The position numbers and the translations under genes were made by a program. Positions 24,906 through 33,636 of a DNA stretch of 64,000 nt are shown piece by piece. Location: positions 45,910-109,909 of the forward strand of contig JAFDVJ010000028.1 in assembly GCA_018269075.1 (NCBI GenBank). Reading direction: 5' to 3'. Position 1 is the first letter of the stretch, and every line of letters begins with the position of its first letter. Source of the DNA: Acidobacteriota bacterium (GTDB lineage: Bacteria > Acidobacteriota > Blastocatellia > Pyrinomonadales > Pyrinomonadaceae). The notes beneath the pieces were generated by a model. The model was not told where the DNA came from. It saw only the letters and a list, made by a program, of their open reading frames with translations, and ran no database searches.

Positions 24906-26075
24906 TTATGAAAACCGCTTGGCGAATATTTTTCGGAGAACTTCGGGAATTGCCGATTCGGGTAAATCGTCGTTTGAAACAATGACCGGTCGGCCGATGC
25001 CGCGCAGCAGAATCCACTGCAGCGAACGGCCGATATTCTTTTTGTCGAATGAAAACGCGCTGATCACGTTTTCGAGCTCGATGTTTCGCAGGTCCGGCAG
25101 CCGACCGACACGCTGCATAACACCGTTCAACAATTTTAATTCATTTTCACCTAAGATTTCAAGTTTTTTTGCGAGCTCGGCCGCAAACAAAATTCCGTAC
25201 CCGACGGCCTCGCCGTGTTTGAAGTATCGATAGCCGGTGACCTTCTCCAGAGCGTGGCCGAGCGTGTGGCCGAAATTGAGGATTTTGCGGGATTTGCCGT
25301 CGGTCCGGGCGAGATCTTCGCGCTCGTCGTTCATCACGATCGCGGCCTTGAACGCGACCTGCGCGGCGAGCAGCTCGGTCAGCGCGGCCGGAAAATTCTC
25401 GTCGGCGAAAAAACGGCGAAAGCGTTCGATTTTGTATGTTTCGAGAAACCGCGCGGTCCGGTCGAAGAGCTCGCGGCCGGCGATCGCGCCGTGTTTGACG
25501 GCCTCGCAGAAACCGGCGGTCAATTCGCGGGCGGGCAGCGTCCGCAATGTTTCGACGTCGATCAGGACGCCGTGCGGCTGGTGAAACGCGCCGATCAGGT
25601 TCTTGCCGAAGTCCGAGTTGACGCCGGTTTTTCCGCCGACCGACGAATCGATCATCGCGAGCAGCGTCGTCGGGATCTGCAGAAAAGCGATTCCGCGCAG
25701 GTAAACGGCCGCCCCGAAACCGGCGAGATCGCCGACGACGCCGCCGCCGAGCGCGACGATCGCGTCCGAACGGGTCAGCCGCCGCTCGCTGACGAATTTC
25801 AAAAGCTGCTCGTGCGATCGGAGGTTCTTGTGCTTCTCGCCGTCCTTCATCAGAAAGACCGACGCCGCGAAGCCCGCTTTTTCGAGGCTTTCGCGGACGG
25901 TTTCGCCGTAGAGCCGGAAAACTTTCGGGTTCGAGACGACGACGACGCGCGTCGTCGCCGGAGCAAGACAGGCGCGCGCCCAATCGCCGGCGGCGCGCAG
26001 TCTTTGATAACCGAGCTCGATCCGGTAGCGATGCGGCTGGCCGCTTAAACTGACGGTCACGGATTTTTCATTCAT
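24906..26075 (-). CDS. aroB: 3-dehydroquinate synthase
   Basis: 389 residues, normal family length. Catalyses the second step of the shikimate pathway, DAHP to 3-dehydroquinate, using NAD and a divalent metal in the cytoplasm. NAD and substrate motifs are clear: DGEKHK, ALGGGVVGDLAGF, PTTLLAMIDSSVGGKTGVN, with metal-binding residues expected in CEAVKHG and in GHTLGHALE. The start at 26075 is chosen over an in-frame upstream codon because that extension would run through the structured RNA and terminator at 26111-26274. There is no clear ribosome-binding site before the ATG. Expression must pass a terminator only about 36 nt upstream, so regulation by attenuation is likely. Confidence 0.93.
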   Translation of the reverse strand: MNEKSVTVSLSGQPHRYRIELGYQRLRAAGDWARACLAPATTRVVVVSNPKVFRLYGETVRESLEKAGFAASVFLMKDGEKHKNLRSHEQLLKFVSERRLTRSDAIVALGGGVVGDLAGFGAAVYLRGIAFLQIPTTLLAMIDSSVGGKTGVNSDFGKNLIGAFHQPHGVLIDVETLRTLPARELTAGFCEAVKHGAIAGRELFDRTARFLETYKIERFRRFFADENFPAALTELLAAQVAFKAAIVMNDEREDLARTDGKSRKILNFGHTLGHALEKVTGYRYFKHGEAVGYGILFAAELAKKLEILGENELKLLNGVMQRVGRLPDLRNIELENVISAFSFDKKNIGRSLQWILLRGIGRPVIVSNDDLPESAIPEVLRKIFAKRFS

Positions 26076-26110
26076 CGGGTTAGAATTTTGCGGGTTCGGC
26101 GAAAAAAAAG

Positions 26111-26150
26111 CAAAAGAAAAAGCCGCAAGTTTTTGAATTCGCTTACGGCT
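26111..26150 (-). terminator. Intrinsic terminator in the aroB leader
   Basis: On the minus strand a 9-bp stem (AGCCGTAAG, 12-nt loop, CTTGCGGCT) is followed by TTTTTCTTTT. It lies between the structured RNA and the aroB ATG. The loop segment CTTACG at 26183-26188 can pair with CGTAAG in its 5' arm, an antiterminator option. Confidence 0.82.
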
Positions 26151-26274
26151 CTGATCTTTTCTTTTTAAAGCAGGTGAAGCAACGTAAGAGTGCACCGCAC
26201 CTGCCAATGCGCAGTAACTGTCCTCACCCCAGCTACCACTAGAGACGGAGGCTCCACCAACCGTCTCGATTGGT
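26111..26274 (-). ncRNA. Structured leader RNA or small RNA upstream of aroB (family not recognised)
   Basis: Read on the minus strand from about 26274. P1 is ACCAATC/GGTTGGT (26268-26274 and 26256-26262), whose five-nt loop GAGAC pairs exactly with GTCTC at 26242-26246: a possible pseudoknot. P2 is a 10-bp stem, GTGGTAGCTG/CAGTTACTGC (26230-26239 and 26211-26220), loop GGGTGAGGA. P3 is GCAGGTG/CACCTGC (26198-26204 and 26170-26176), with CTTACG in its loop. A terminator follows at 26121-26150. Alternative pairings exist: GAGACGG with CCGTCTC, and P2 loop GGTGA with TCACC. I matched it to no known riboswitch, 6S, SRP or tmRNA consensus. Riboswitch or attenuator for aroB, or stand-alone sRNA. 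Confidence 0.7.
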
Positions 26275-26277
26275 TTA

Positions 26278-26306
26278 ACTATACGGTTTTTTTATGCCTT
26301 TGGCAA
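26278..26306 (-). promoter_or_regulatory. Sigma-70 promoter of the aroB leader RNA
   Basis: On the minus strand TTGCCA (26301-26306) and TATAGT (26278-26283) are separated by exactly 17 nt. Transcription would start at about 26271-26274, at the first base-paired stem of the leader. Confidence 0.75.
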
Positions 26307-26343
26307 GTGGAGAAGATTTATTTATCAATTATTTCGGAAAAAA

Positions 26344-27693
26344 CTATCCGCCGAGACTCGTCCTGATAACTTCGGCGAGCCGGTGCGCCTGCGCTTCGAT
26401 CCGGTGCTGGTTTTCGCCCTCGATCATCACGCGCGCGAGATTCTCGGTGCCCGAATAACGGAGCAGCAGCCGGCCCTGACCGTGGAGCTCGTCCTCGACG
26501 ATGCGCGACGCTTCGGCGATCGCGGCGACCTCTTCGAACGGCCGTTTCTCGCGGACCTTGACGTTGACCAGAATCTGCGGAAAACGCGTAAAACCGGCGG
26601 TCATCTCGGACAGCGATCGCTGGCGTTCGTAAATCGATTCGAGCAGATAGAGCGTCGTCATCATCCCGTCGCCGACCAGACTCCGGCGCGGGAAGATGAT
26701 ATGGCCCGACTGCTCGCCGCCGACGGCCGAACCGGTCTTCAAAAGCTCTTCGAGCACGTATTTGTCGCCGACCGCCGTCCTTAAAAGCGTGAATTCCCTC
26801 GACCGCAGCGCGAGCTCGAGCCCGATGTTGCTCATCACGGTCGCGACGACCGTCCGATTGGTCAATTGTCCGTGGTCCGACAGCAGCTGCGCCATGATCC
26901 AGAGCACCGCGTCGCCGTCGACCAGATTTCCCTTTTCGTCGACGAACAGCGAACGGTCGGCGTCGCCGTCGAACGCGACGCCGAAGTCGGCTTTTTCTTC
27001 CAAAACCTTCGCCTGCAGCTTTTCGAGATGGAGCGAGCCGCAGTCGCGGTTGATGTTGAGGCCGTCCGGCTCGCAGTAGATCGCGACGACCTCGGCCCCG
27101 AACCGTTCGAACAGAGGCGGCGCGAGCGCCGCGGCCGCGCCGTTCGCGCAGTCGACGATCATCTTAAAGCCGTCGAGCCGCAAATCCGGGAATTCCTCGG
27201 CCAGATAATCGAGATACGCCGCCCGAAACGCGGCGGCCTGCGAACAGTCGACGGCGCCGCCGCCGCCGGCATTCGGTTCAACCGACATCTCGAAGATGTC
27301 GCGCTCGATCAGGCGTTCGGTCGCCTCATCGATCTTTTTCCCGGTCGGCGCGAAGATCTTGATGCCGTTGTCGTGAAACGGATTGTGCGAAGCGCTGACG
27401 ACGATGCCGGCGTCGAACCCGTATTTGCGGGTCAGAAACGCGACGCCCGGCGTCGTGATGACCTCGGCCGACGCGCATTCCGCGCCCGCCGCGCCGGCGC
27501 CGTCGTGAAAAGCCTTTTCGATCCACGCGCCCGATTCGCGCGTGTCGCGCCCGGTCACGAACCGCGGCACGCGGCCGAGTTGTTCACGAAACCGGCCGGC
27601 CAGCGAACGGCCCGCCGCAAAAATCGTTTTCTCGTCGAGCGGAAACTGCCCGGCCTCGCCGCGCATCCCGTCCGTTCCAAAAAGTTTCTTCAT
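26344..27693 (-). CDS. glmM: Phosphoglucosamine mutase
   Basis: 449 residues, the family's usual length. Converts glucosamine-6-phosphate to glucosamine-1-phosphate for peptidoglycan and lipopolysaccharide precursors. Motifs in order: KLFGTDGMRGEAG (start), the phosphoserine loop GIVVSASHNPFHDN, the magnesium loop DGDADRSLFVD, the sugar-binding GGEQSGHI and the phosphate-binding RYSGTENLARVM. These favour GlmM over phosphomannomutase. The start at 27693 is chosen because the family starts at MKKLFGTDG; the upstream frame consists of GATCAAAGAC-type repeat. GGAAG lies very near the ATG. Downstream is the promoter of the aroB leader RNA. Confidence 0.94.
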   Translation of the reverse strand: MKKLFGTDGMRGEAGQFPLDEKTIFAAGRSLAGRFREQLGRVPRFVTGRDTRESGAWIEKAFHDGAGAAGAECASAEVITTPGVAFLTRKYGFDAGIVVSASHNPFHDNGIKIFAPTGKKIDEATERLIERDIFEMSVEPNAGGGGAVDCSQAAAFRAAYLDYLAEEFPDLRLDGFKMIVDCANGAAAALAPPLFERFGAEVVAIYCEPDGLNINRDCGSLHLEKLQAKVLEEKADFGVAFDGDADRSLFVDEKGNLVDGDAVLWIMAQLLSDHGQLTNRTVVATVMSNIGLELALRSREFTLLRTAVGDKYVLEELLKTGSAVGGEQSGHIIFPRRSLVGDGMMTTLYLLESIYERQRSLSEMTAGFTRFPQILVNVKVREKRPFEEVAAIAEASRIVEDELHGQGRLLLRYSGTENLARVMIEGENQHRIEAQAHRLAEVIRTSLGG

Positions 27694-27711
27694 AACTTCC
27701 AATGTAATTGT

Positions 27712-27811
27712 CAGGTCTTCGGTCTTTGATCTTCGATCTTTGACGGACTGCGGCCCTGCAAGATCGTTTTTGAACCGTCCAAAGATCAAAGGCCAAGGAT
27801 CAAAGACCCGG
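27712..27811. repeat. Inverted GATCAAAGAC-type repeat
   Basis: The left arm (27712-27746) has GGTCTTTGATC-type units; the right arm (27775-27811) has GATCAAAGACC-type units in the opposite sense, with a loop of about 28 nt. Pairing is imperfect, roughly four-fifths of positions. It lies between glmM and the divergent transglycosylase-like gene. The rest of that 387-nt gap (27812-28080) shows nothing else that I can support. Confidence 0.7.
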
Positions 27812-28080
27812 ATCAAAAATCCGTCCCGACCCCATCGATTAACTTCCAATAAAAAAGAGCGAAACCGCTCGAAATTCTTTTATACAGCAAATCCGATCCG
27901 TCAACAAACCGCCCGCGCCATAATTTTTTTTTGTGGAAAGCATAATTCGACGTAAATTATTTGACAACCTTTCCCCTTTTGGGCGAATCTGTAGGTGAGC
28001 GGGTTTCCCGAATCCGCGGAGTGTATTCCGAATCTGCAAACAATTTGTCCGACGGCGTTATCACTTCTGAAATTTGCCCT

Positions 28081-29373
28081 ATGAAAAGAAGCTTGTTGTT
28101 ATTTTGCGCGATCCTGATCCCGGCTTTCACAAATTTTTCGCAGGAAATGAAACCGTCCCCGACGCCTTCGCGGCCGCGCGTCGTCGGAGTCGCGCCGTCG
28201 CCGACGCCGTCGAAGATCGTCGTCATCACCAATAATCTGCCGCCCGCGCCATCGCCGACGCCGAAACCCGTCTACAGCCCGTCGCCCTCGCCGACGCCGA
28301 TCATCGTCGGCAGCACGCCGAATCCGAAACCGGTTTACCAGACGGGCGGAAACCAGCTTCTCTCGCTCGGCCAGATCAAAAGCAAGCTCGAGGAAGCGAA
28401 ACGCGAGATGACGGCGCGGCCGATCACGATCGCGCTGACCGACGGCACCTTCACGACCAATATGGTCCGCGTCGCGTTTTACGACTGGGACACGCGCCGG
28501 CTCGATTATCTCGTGCTGACGAAAGATTCGTTTCTGACCAAGGAGGGCGAATTCTTCCTGACCTCGGCCAACTCGAAATCGATGAAGATCAACATCGTCC
28601 GGCCGAACGGCGTCAATACGCCGGTCATCATCTCCGATCTGACGGGCAAAACGCATCTCCCGCTGATGGTCCAGTATCCGGTCGAGCGCGGCGGAAAATA
28701 TTACGAAACGGCTTATTATATGTCGACGCATCCGGGCCTCGTGACGCCCGAAGTCGTCAACGCCGGCAAGCTCTATATCCGCAACACGATCGACATCGCC
28801 CGCGAAAAGCTCCGCCAGAAAGGCATCTACATCGCGCCGAACGTGACCGATATGGCCGAACGCCTGAGCATCGTCGAACACGTCGACCACCTCCGCTTCC
28901 GGACCGAATATCACCCGAACATCTACAACGACATCTTCACGCTTTACGCGCTCAACGAGGGCCAGACCTATCGCTACTCGGTCAGCTCGGCCGGCGCGGG
29001 CGGAATGGTGCAGATGATTCCGTCGACTTATCTGATGGTCCGGAGCCGTTATTTCAACGCCGGTCTGATGCCGGATTTCGTCGAGGGAATGCGCAACCAC
29101 GTCAACGCCGCGCAGGCGATGCTCTGTTATATGCAGATGACCTACAACGATCTGGTCGCCAATCCGACGATCGCCGAAGCGATCCGCAGCGGCGTCGCCC
29201 GCGAATCCGAGCTGATGTCGGCCGGCTACAACTCGAACCCGGCCAAGCTCGCCGGCTACATCAAACGCGGCGGCGCGAACTGGCGCAGCCTGATCCCGCG
29301 CGAAACGCAGATCTACCTCCAGATCAACGCCTCGCTCGACCAGTACGTCCCGATTGTTCCGCGCACCAAATAA
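28081..29373 (+). CDS. Secreted SLT-type lytic transglycosylase-like protein
   Basis: 430 residues. Signal peptide about 1-21, then a Pro/Ser/Thr-rich segment (23-85) that may span the periplasm or cell wall. Residues 95-275 are unassigned. The C-terminal part has the SLT pattern: a possible catalytic Glu293 (LNEG), then SVSSAGAGGMVQMIPSTY (like SSAGAxGLMQIMP), later AGYNSNPAKL (in place of AYNAGP) and PRETQIYLQ (in place of ETRxYV). Such enzymes cleave the glycan strands of peptidoglycan. Motifs are diverged, so activity is not certain. The start at 28081 is chosen for the signal peptide. A terminator follows the stop. Confidence 0.7.
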   Translation: MKRSLLLFCAILIPAFTNFSQEMKPSPTPSRPRVVGVAPSPTPSKIVVITNNLPPAPSPTPKPVYSPSPSPTPIIVGSTPNPKPVYQTGGNQLLSLGQIKSKLEEAKREMTARPITIALTDGTFTTNMVRVAFYDWDTRRLDYLVLTKDSFLTKEGEFFLTSANSKSMKINIVRPNGVNTPVIISDLTGKTHLPLMVQYPVERGGKYYETAYYMSTHPGLVTPEVVNAGKLYIRNTIDIAREKLRQKGIYIAPNVTDMAERLSIVEHVDHLRFRTEYHPNIYNDIFTLYALNEGQTYRYSVSSAGAGGMVQMIPSTYLMVRSRYFNAGLMPDFVEGMRNHVNAAQAMLCYMQMTYNDLVANPTIAEAIRSGVARESELMSAGYNSNPAKLAGYIKRGGANWRSLIPRETQIYLQINASLDQYVPIVPRTK

Positions 29374-29401
29374 AACGTTTTTCTCAACCGATCATCTACT
29401 T

Positions 29402-29427
29402 AAAAGGCGGGCGACCGCCTTTTTTTA
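29402..29427 (+). terminator. Terminator of the transglycosylase-like gene
   Basis: AAGGCGG, a 4-nt loop, CCGCCTTTTTTT, about 28 nt past the stop codon at 29373. Confidence 0.82.
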
Positions 29428-29583
29428 TCGGACCGCTCGCTCCGCCCGGCGGCGGCGGACTCCGCTTTTATCGTCCGGCCCGGCAGTTTTTTGAATTATC
29501 TCCTTGCATTTTCGGGATTTAATGTTAATATTGGCAACGAACTTTTCCGCAAATAAACCAAAACTTTGAGAGGACAAAAATCA

Positions 29584-30240
29584 ATGAAAATCAAACTTAT
29601 CGCAATTTCCGGCGTGGCCGCTCTGGCTTCGCTCATGACCGCCTGCGGCGGCGGCGCGGCAAACACGACAAATTCGACCAATTCGGCCAACGCCAATAAA
29701 CCGACGAATGCGTCGTCGCCGGCGAACACGTCGAATTCGAGCAATTCGTCGAACTCTTCGAATTCCGGCAATTCGGCCGGCAAAACCGAAGGCGACAAAT
29801 CGAGCGCCCCGACGGGCGATGTCGTCAATCTCGACTCCAGCGGCCTGAAAATGAATATCCCGAAAGGCTTCGGCGTCGAAAAGGAAGGCGATGCGGTCAA
29901 TGTCACTTCGCCCGACAAGAGCATCACGGTGATTTTTCTCTCGGTCGACGAAAAAGACTTTGAAGAAGCCACCAAAGGAATGGCCTCCGTTCTCGACAAG
30001 GGCATGAAAAACGTCAAGGTCGAAGAACAGGGCACCAAAGACGAGCTCAACGGGATGGAAACGACCTCGAGCAGCGGAACCGGCGTCGATAAGGAAACCG
30101 GCAAAAATCTGGTCTGGAGTCTGGCGGCCATCAAAGCTCCGAAAAAACCCGTCCTCGTGACGATCATCGGCGAAAAGGAAAATATCGACAAACACTCCGC
30201 CGATTTCAAAGGAATGTTCGACAGTCTCAAAAAACAATAA
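29584..30240 (+). CDS. Lipoprotein with Asn/Ser-rich linker
   Basis: 218 residues. The signal sequence ends in a lipobox-like LMTAC, so Cys21 is probably lipidated. A low-complexity Asn/Ser/Thr/Gly-rich stretch (22-65) is followed by a compact domain (about 75-218) with strand-helix patterns (LKMNIPKGFGVEKEGDAVNV, KKPVLVTIIGEKENIDKHSA). The domain may resemble the small folds found in periplasmic binding or PsbP-like proteins, but I cannot assign it. The ATG at 29584 has AGAGG upstream. It stands alone on the plus strand before a repeat island. Confidence 0.7.
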   Translation: MKIKLIAISGVAALASLMTACGGGAANTTNSTNSANANKPTNASSPANTSNSSNSSNSSNSGNSAGKTEGDKSSAPTGDVVNLDSSGLKMNIPKGFGVEKEGDAVNVTSPDKSITVIFLSVDEKDFEEATKGMASVLDKGMKNVKVEEQGTKDELNGMETTSSSGTGVDKETGKNLVWSLAAIKAPKKPVLVTIIGEKENIDKHSADFKGMFDSLKKQ

Positions 30241-30254
30241 TCCCGATTACGAAT

Positions 30255-30298
30255 CGAAAAGGAGAAGGGGAGAAGAGGAGAAAAGGAGAAGGGGAGAC
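30255..30298. repeat. GGAGAAGG-type purine repeat
   Basis: Degenerate GAGAAGG/GAGAAGA units just after the lipoprotein stop. The complementary pyrimidine tract lies at 30980-31017, about 680 nt away across the spacer. Confidence 0.75.
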
Positions 30299-30394
30299 GA
30301 TATTTCGTCAGGCATCACGGTTGTTTTTAGCGGTCGGTCGGGATGATGGACGGAATATTTTTTTATCGATATCGGTGATCAAATAATCAATTAC

Positions 30395-30646
30395 GGCGCG
30401 TTGGAATTCAATTTCAACGCGCCGTAATTGATTTTCAAGGCGTTGAAATTGAATTCGAAGGCGTTGAAATTGAATTTCAAGGCGTTGAAATTGATTTTCA
30501 ACGCGCCGTAATTCAATTTCAAAGCGTTGAAATTGAATTTCAAGGCTCTGTAATTGAATTCGAAGGCGTTGAAATTGAATTTCAAGGCGTTGAAATTCAA
30601 TTCGAAGGCGTTGAAATTGATTTTCAACGCCTTCGAATTTCGATAA
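30395..30646. repeat. 21-bp minisatellite, 12 copies
   Basis: Twelve 21-bp units in exact register. The commonest unit starts AAGGCGTTGAAATTGAATTT (20 of 21 nt); other units swap to AACGCGCCGTAATTG or end in TTCG. On the minus strand, units read as the heptad NFNALKF. Its sequence is unrelated to the other 21-bp minisatellite at 21831. Confidence 0.92.
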
Positions 30647-30664
30647 ATGAGACCGTAAAAAGGG

Positions 30665-30925
30665 GGGACTGTAAAAGTAATTGTTTAATCGAAGGATGAA
30701 AGCGGCGACAACCGCACGAGGTCAGCAGCGTCGGCGGCAGCCGATGCACCGCCGCGCCGGTGTGACTTGACGGGAAAGCTAAAACCATTGTCGTTTACCG
30801 GTTTGAGATGCAAGGGCCCGGCCGGCGAACGATGCATCGGCATCGGACGCTGCTGACCTCGGCACGGCTGCGCCGCTTTTTCGAGTTTCGTCGAGCACGG
30901 ATTACACAATCACTTTTACAGTCCC
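30665..30925. mobile_element. MITE-like element with 20-26-bp terminal inverted repeats
   Basis: A 261-bp segment. The ends match as inverted repeats: GGGACTGTAAAAGTAATTGT at the left (30665-30684) against the complement of 30906-30925, one mismatch; extending inward gives about 26 bp with two mismatches. The interior also has inverted arms (GAGGTCAGCAGCGTC near 30719, its complement near 30850). It encodes no transposase. The GGGACTGTAAA end recalls IS256-type ends, from memory only. No target-site duplication is visible. Confidence 0.65.
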
Positions 30926-30948
30926 GAACGCGGGTATCCTGCCGGCAA

Positions 30949-31017
30949 ACGGAAAAAGGAGAAGGAGAGTCAAACTCGTCTCCCCTTCTCCTCTTCTCCC
31001 TTTCTCCCTTTCTTCTT
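30949..31017. repeat. Purine arm and pyrimidine arm of GGAGAAGG type
   Basis: A short purine arm (about 30949-30970, GGAAAAAGGAGAAGGAGAG) is followed by a longer CTCCTTCTC-type arm (about 30980-31017) that stops about 6 nt before the acyl-CoA dehydrogenase stop codon. Confidence 0.75.
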
Positions 31018-31023
31018 CGCCGG

Positions 31024-32235
<1,212 letters not shown>

Positions 32236-32336
32236 GGTGTTTTATTTACCTCTCAAATAGAATTTTTATGATAAAATTGGCAAGAAATCCAAGAAAATAT
32301 TTTATCATTTTGCAATAGTTTGCGCTAAACCCCTGT

Positions 32337-33590
32337 ATGATTCCGATTGCCGAAGCCGAAAAAATCATCGACCGCGAAGTTTCCCCGCTCAAACCCGAAA
32401 CGGTCGGGATCGAAAACGCGGTCGGCCGCGTGCTCGCCGAGACGATCAGGGCCGATATGGATCTGCCGCCGTTCGACCGTTCGCAGATGGACGGCTTTGC
32501 GGTCCGCGCGGCCGACACCAAACATCCGCCGTCGCACCTGCGGATCATCGGCGAATCGGTCGCCGGCACCGGTTTCGACCGGAAGATGAAGCCGGGCGAG
32601 GCGGTCCGGATTATGACCGGCGCGCGCGTCCCCGAAGGCGCCGACGGCGTCCAGAAAGTCGAACTGACGAAGGAAAACTACGGTTTCGTCGAAATTCTCG
32701 AAACCGTCCGCCATCTGCAGAACATCAACCAGCGCGCGTCGGAGATCAAAAAGGGCGCGCGGGTTTTCGGAAAGGGCGAAACGGTTTCCGAGCAGATGAT
32801 CGCCGCGCTCGCCGCGTTCGGCTGCGCCGACGTCAAAGTCTTCCAGAAACCGCAGGTCTCGATCATCTCGACCGGCAGCGAGATCGTCCCGATCGCCGAA
32901 ACGCCGAGCCGCGATCAGATCCGCAATTCGAATTCGGTGATGCTCAAGGCGCTCGCCGAAGGCGCCGGCGCGGCGGCCGGCATCCTGCCGCAGGTTCACG
33001 ACGATTTCGAAACGCTCAAAAATCACATCGCGGCGGCGGTCGGGCTGATCGCCGAAGTGCCGATCTCGAAATTCCGGATCAACAAGGGCGAGGGCCAGGC
33101 GCCGAAATCGAAGATCCTGATCGTCACCGGCGGCGTTTCGGTCGGCGATTACGATTTCACGAAGCCGGTCCTGCGCGAGCTCGGCGCCGAGATTTTCTTC
33201 GAAAAGGTCTCGCTCAAGCCGGGCAAGCCGACCGTTTTCGCGCGGCTCAACGATTCGTTCGTCTTCGGGCTGCCGGGCAATCCCGTTTCGGTCGCGGTCA
33301 CGTTTTACCTGTTCGTGCGGCGCGCCGTCCGGCAGATGCAGGGCGCGAAAAACATCGAGCTCAAACGCGGGCACGCCGTCTGCGCCGAGCCGATCAAGGG
33401 CGCGAAGGAACGCGACTCGGTGCTGCCGGTTTCGCTTTCGACCGACAAAAAAGGCCGCCTGACGATCGAAACGCTGCGTTTTTCGGGCTCGTCGAACTTC
33501 ATCGCCTTCGCCCGCGCCGACGCGCTCGTCCTCGTGCCGAAAAACAGCTCGCTCGAAAAGTCGGACGTCGCCGAGATTTTCTTTCTCTAA
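32337..33590 (+). CDS. moeA: Molybdopterin molybdenumtransferase
   Basis: 417 residues, normal length. Inserts molybdenum into molybdopterin-AMP in molybdenum-cofactor synthesis. Motifs: PPFDRSQMDGFAVRA (domain 1), IMTGARVPEGADGV, VSIISTGSEIV, VTGGVSVGDYDF (Mo- and nucleotide-binding loop) and VFGLPGNPVSV, then the C-terminal beta domain. It is the first gene of moeA, methyltransferase, moaC on the plus strand, with a gap of 46 nt to the methyltransferase. Confidence 0.92.
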   Translation: MIPIAEAEKIIDREVSPLKPETVGIENAVGRVLAETIRADMDLPPFDRSQMDGFAVRAADTKHPPSHLRIIGESVAGTGFDRKMKPGEAVRIMTGARVPEGADGVQKVELTKENYGFVEILETVRHLQNINQRASEIKKGARVFGKGETVSEQMIAALAAFGCADVKVFQKPQVSIISTGSEIVPIAETPSRDQIRNSNSVMLKALAEGAGAAAGILPQVHDDFETLKNHIAAAVGLIAEVPISKFRINKGEGQAPKSKILIVTGGVSVGDYDFTKPVLRELGAEIFFEKVSLKPGKPTVFARLNDSFVFGLPGNPVSVAVTFYLFVRRAVRQMQGAKNIELKRGHAVCAEPIKGAKERDSVLPVSLSTDKKGRLTIETLRFSGSSNFIAFARADALVLVPKNSSLEKSDVAEIFFL

Positions 33591-33636
33591 ATTTCGTTTT
33601 TGAAATTCGGCGCGCAAAGTTGTAACTTCGTAGTTT

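Larger units (their letters stand above)
30241..31023. other. Repeat-rich spacer between convergent genes
   Basis: No credible gene seen; a minus-strand frame of 78 codons at 30391-30627 is only minisatellite. The spacer holds purine repeats (30255-30298), a 21-bp minisatellite (30395-30646), a MITE-like element (30665-30925) and pyrimidine repeats (30949-31017), each listed separately. Confidence 0.7.

Noticed and set aside
24906-26207. Longer aroB start at 26207
   Set aside because: It would run through the terminator and the structured RNA; the family's normal start is near 26075.
26151-26290. tmRNA or tRNA-like end in the aroB leader because of CTCCACCA on the plus strand
   Set aside because: No T-loop, acceptor stem or tag frame is present; the sequence lies inside P1 of the minus-strand RNA.
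30391-30627. 78-codon frame in the minisatellite as a coding gene
   Set aside because: It consists only of the 21-bp units and lacks a ribosome-binding site.
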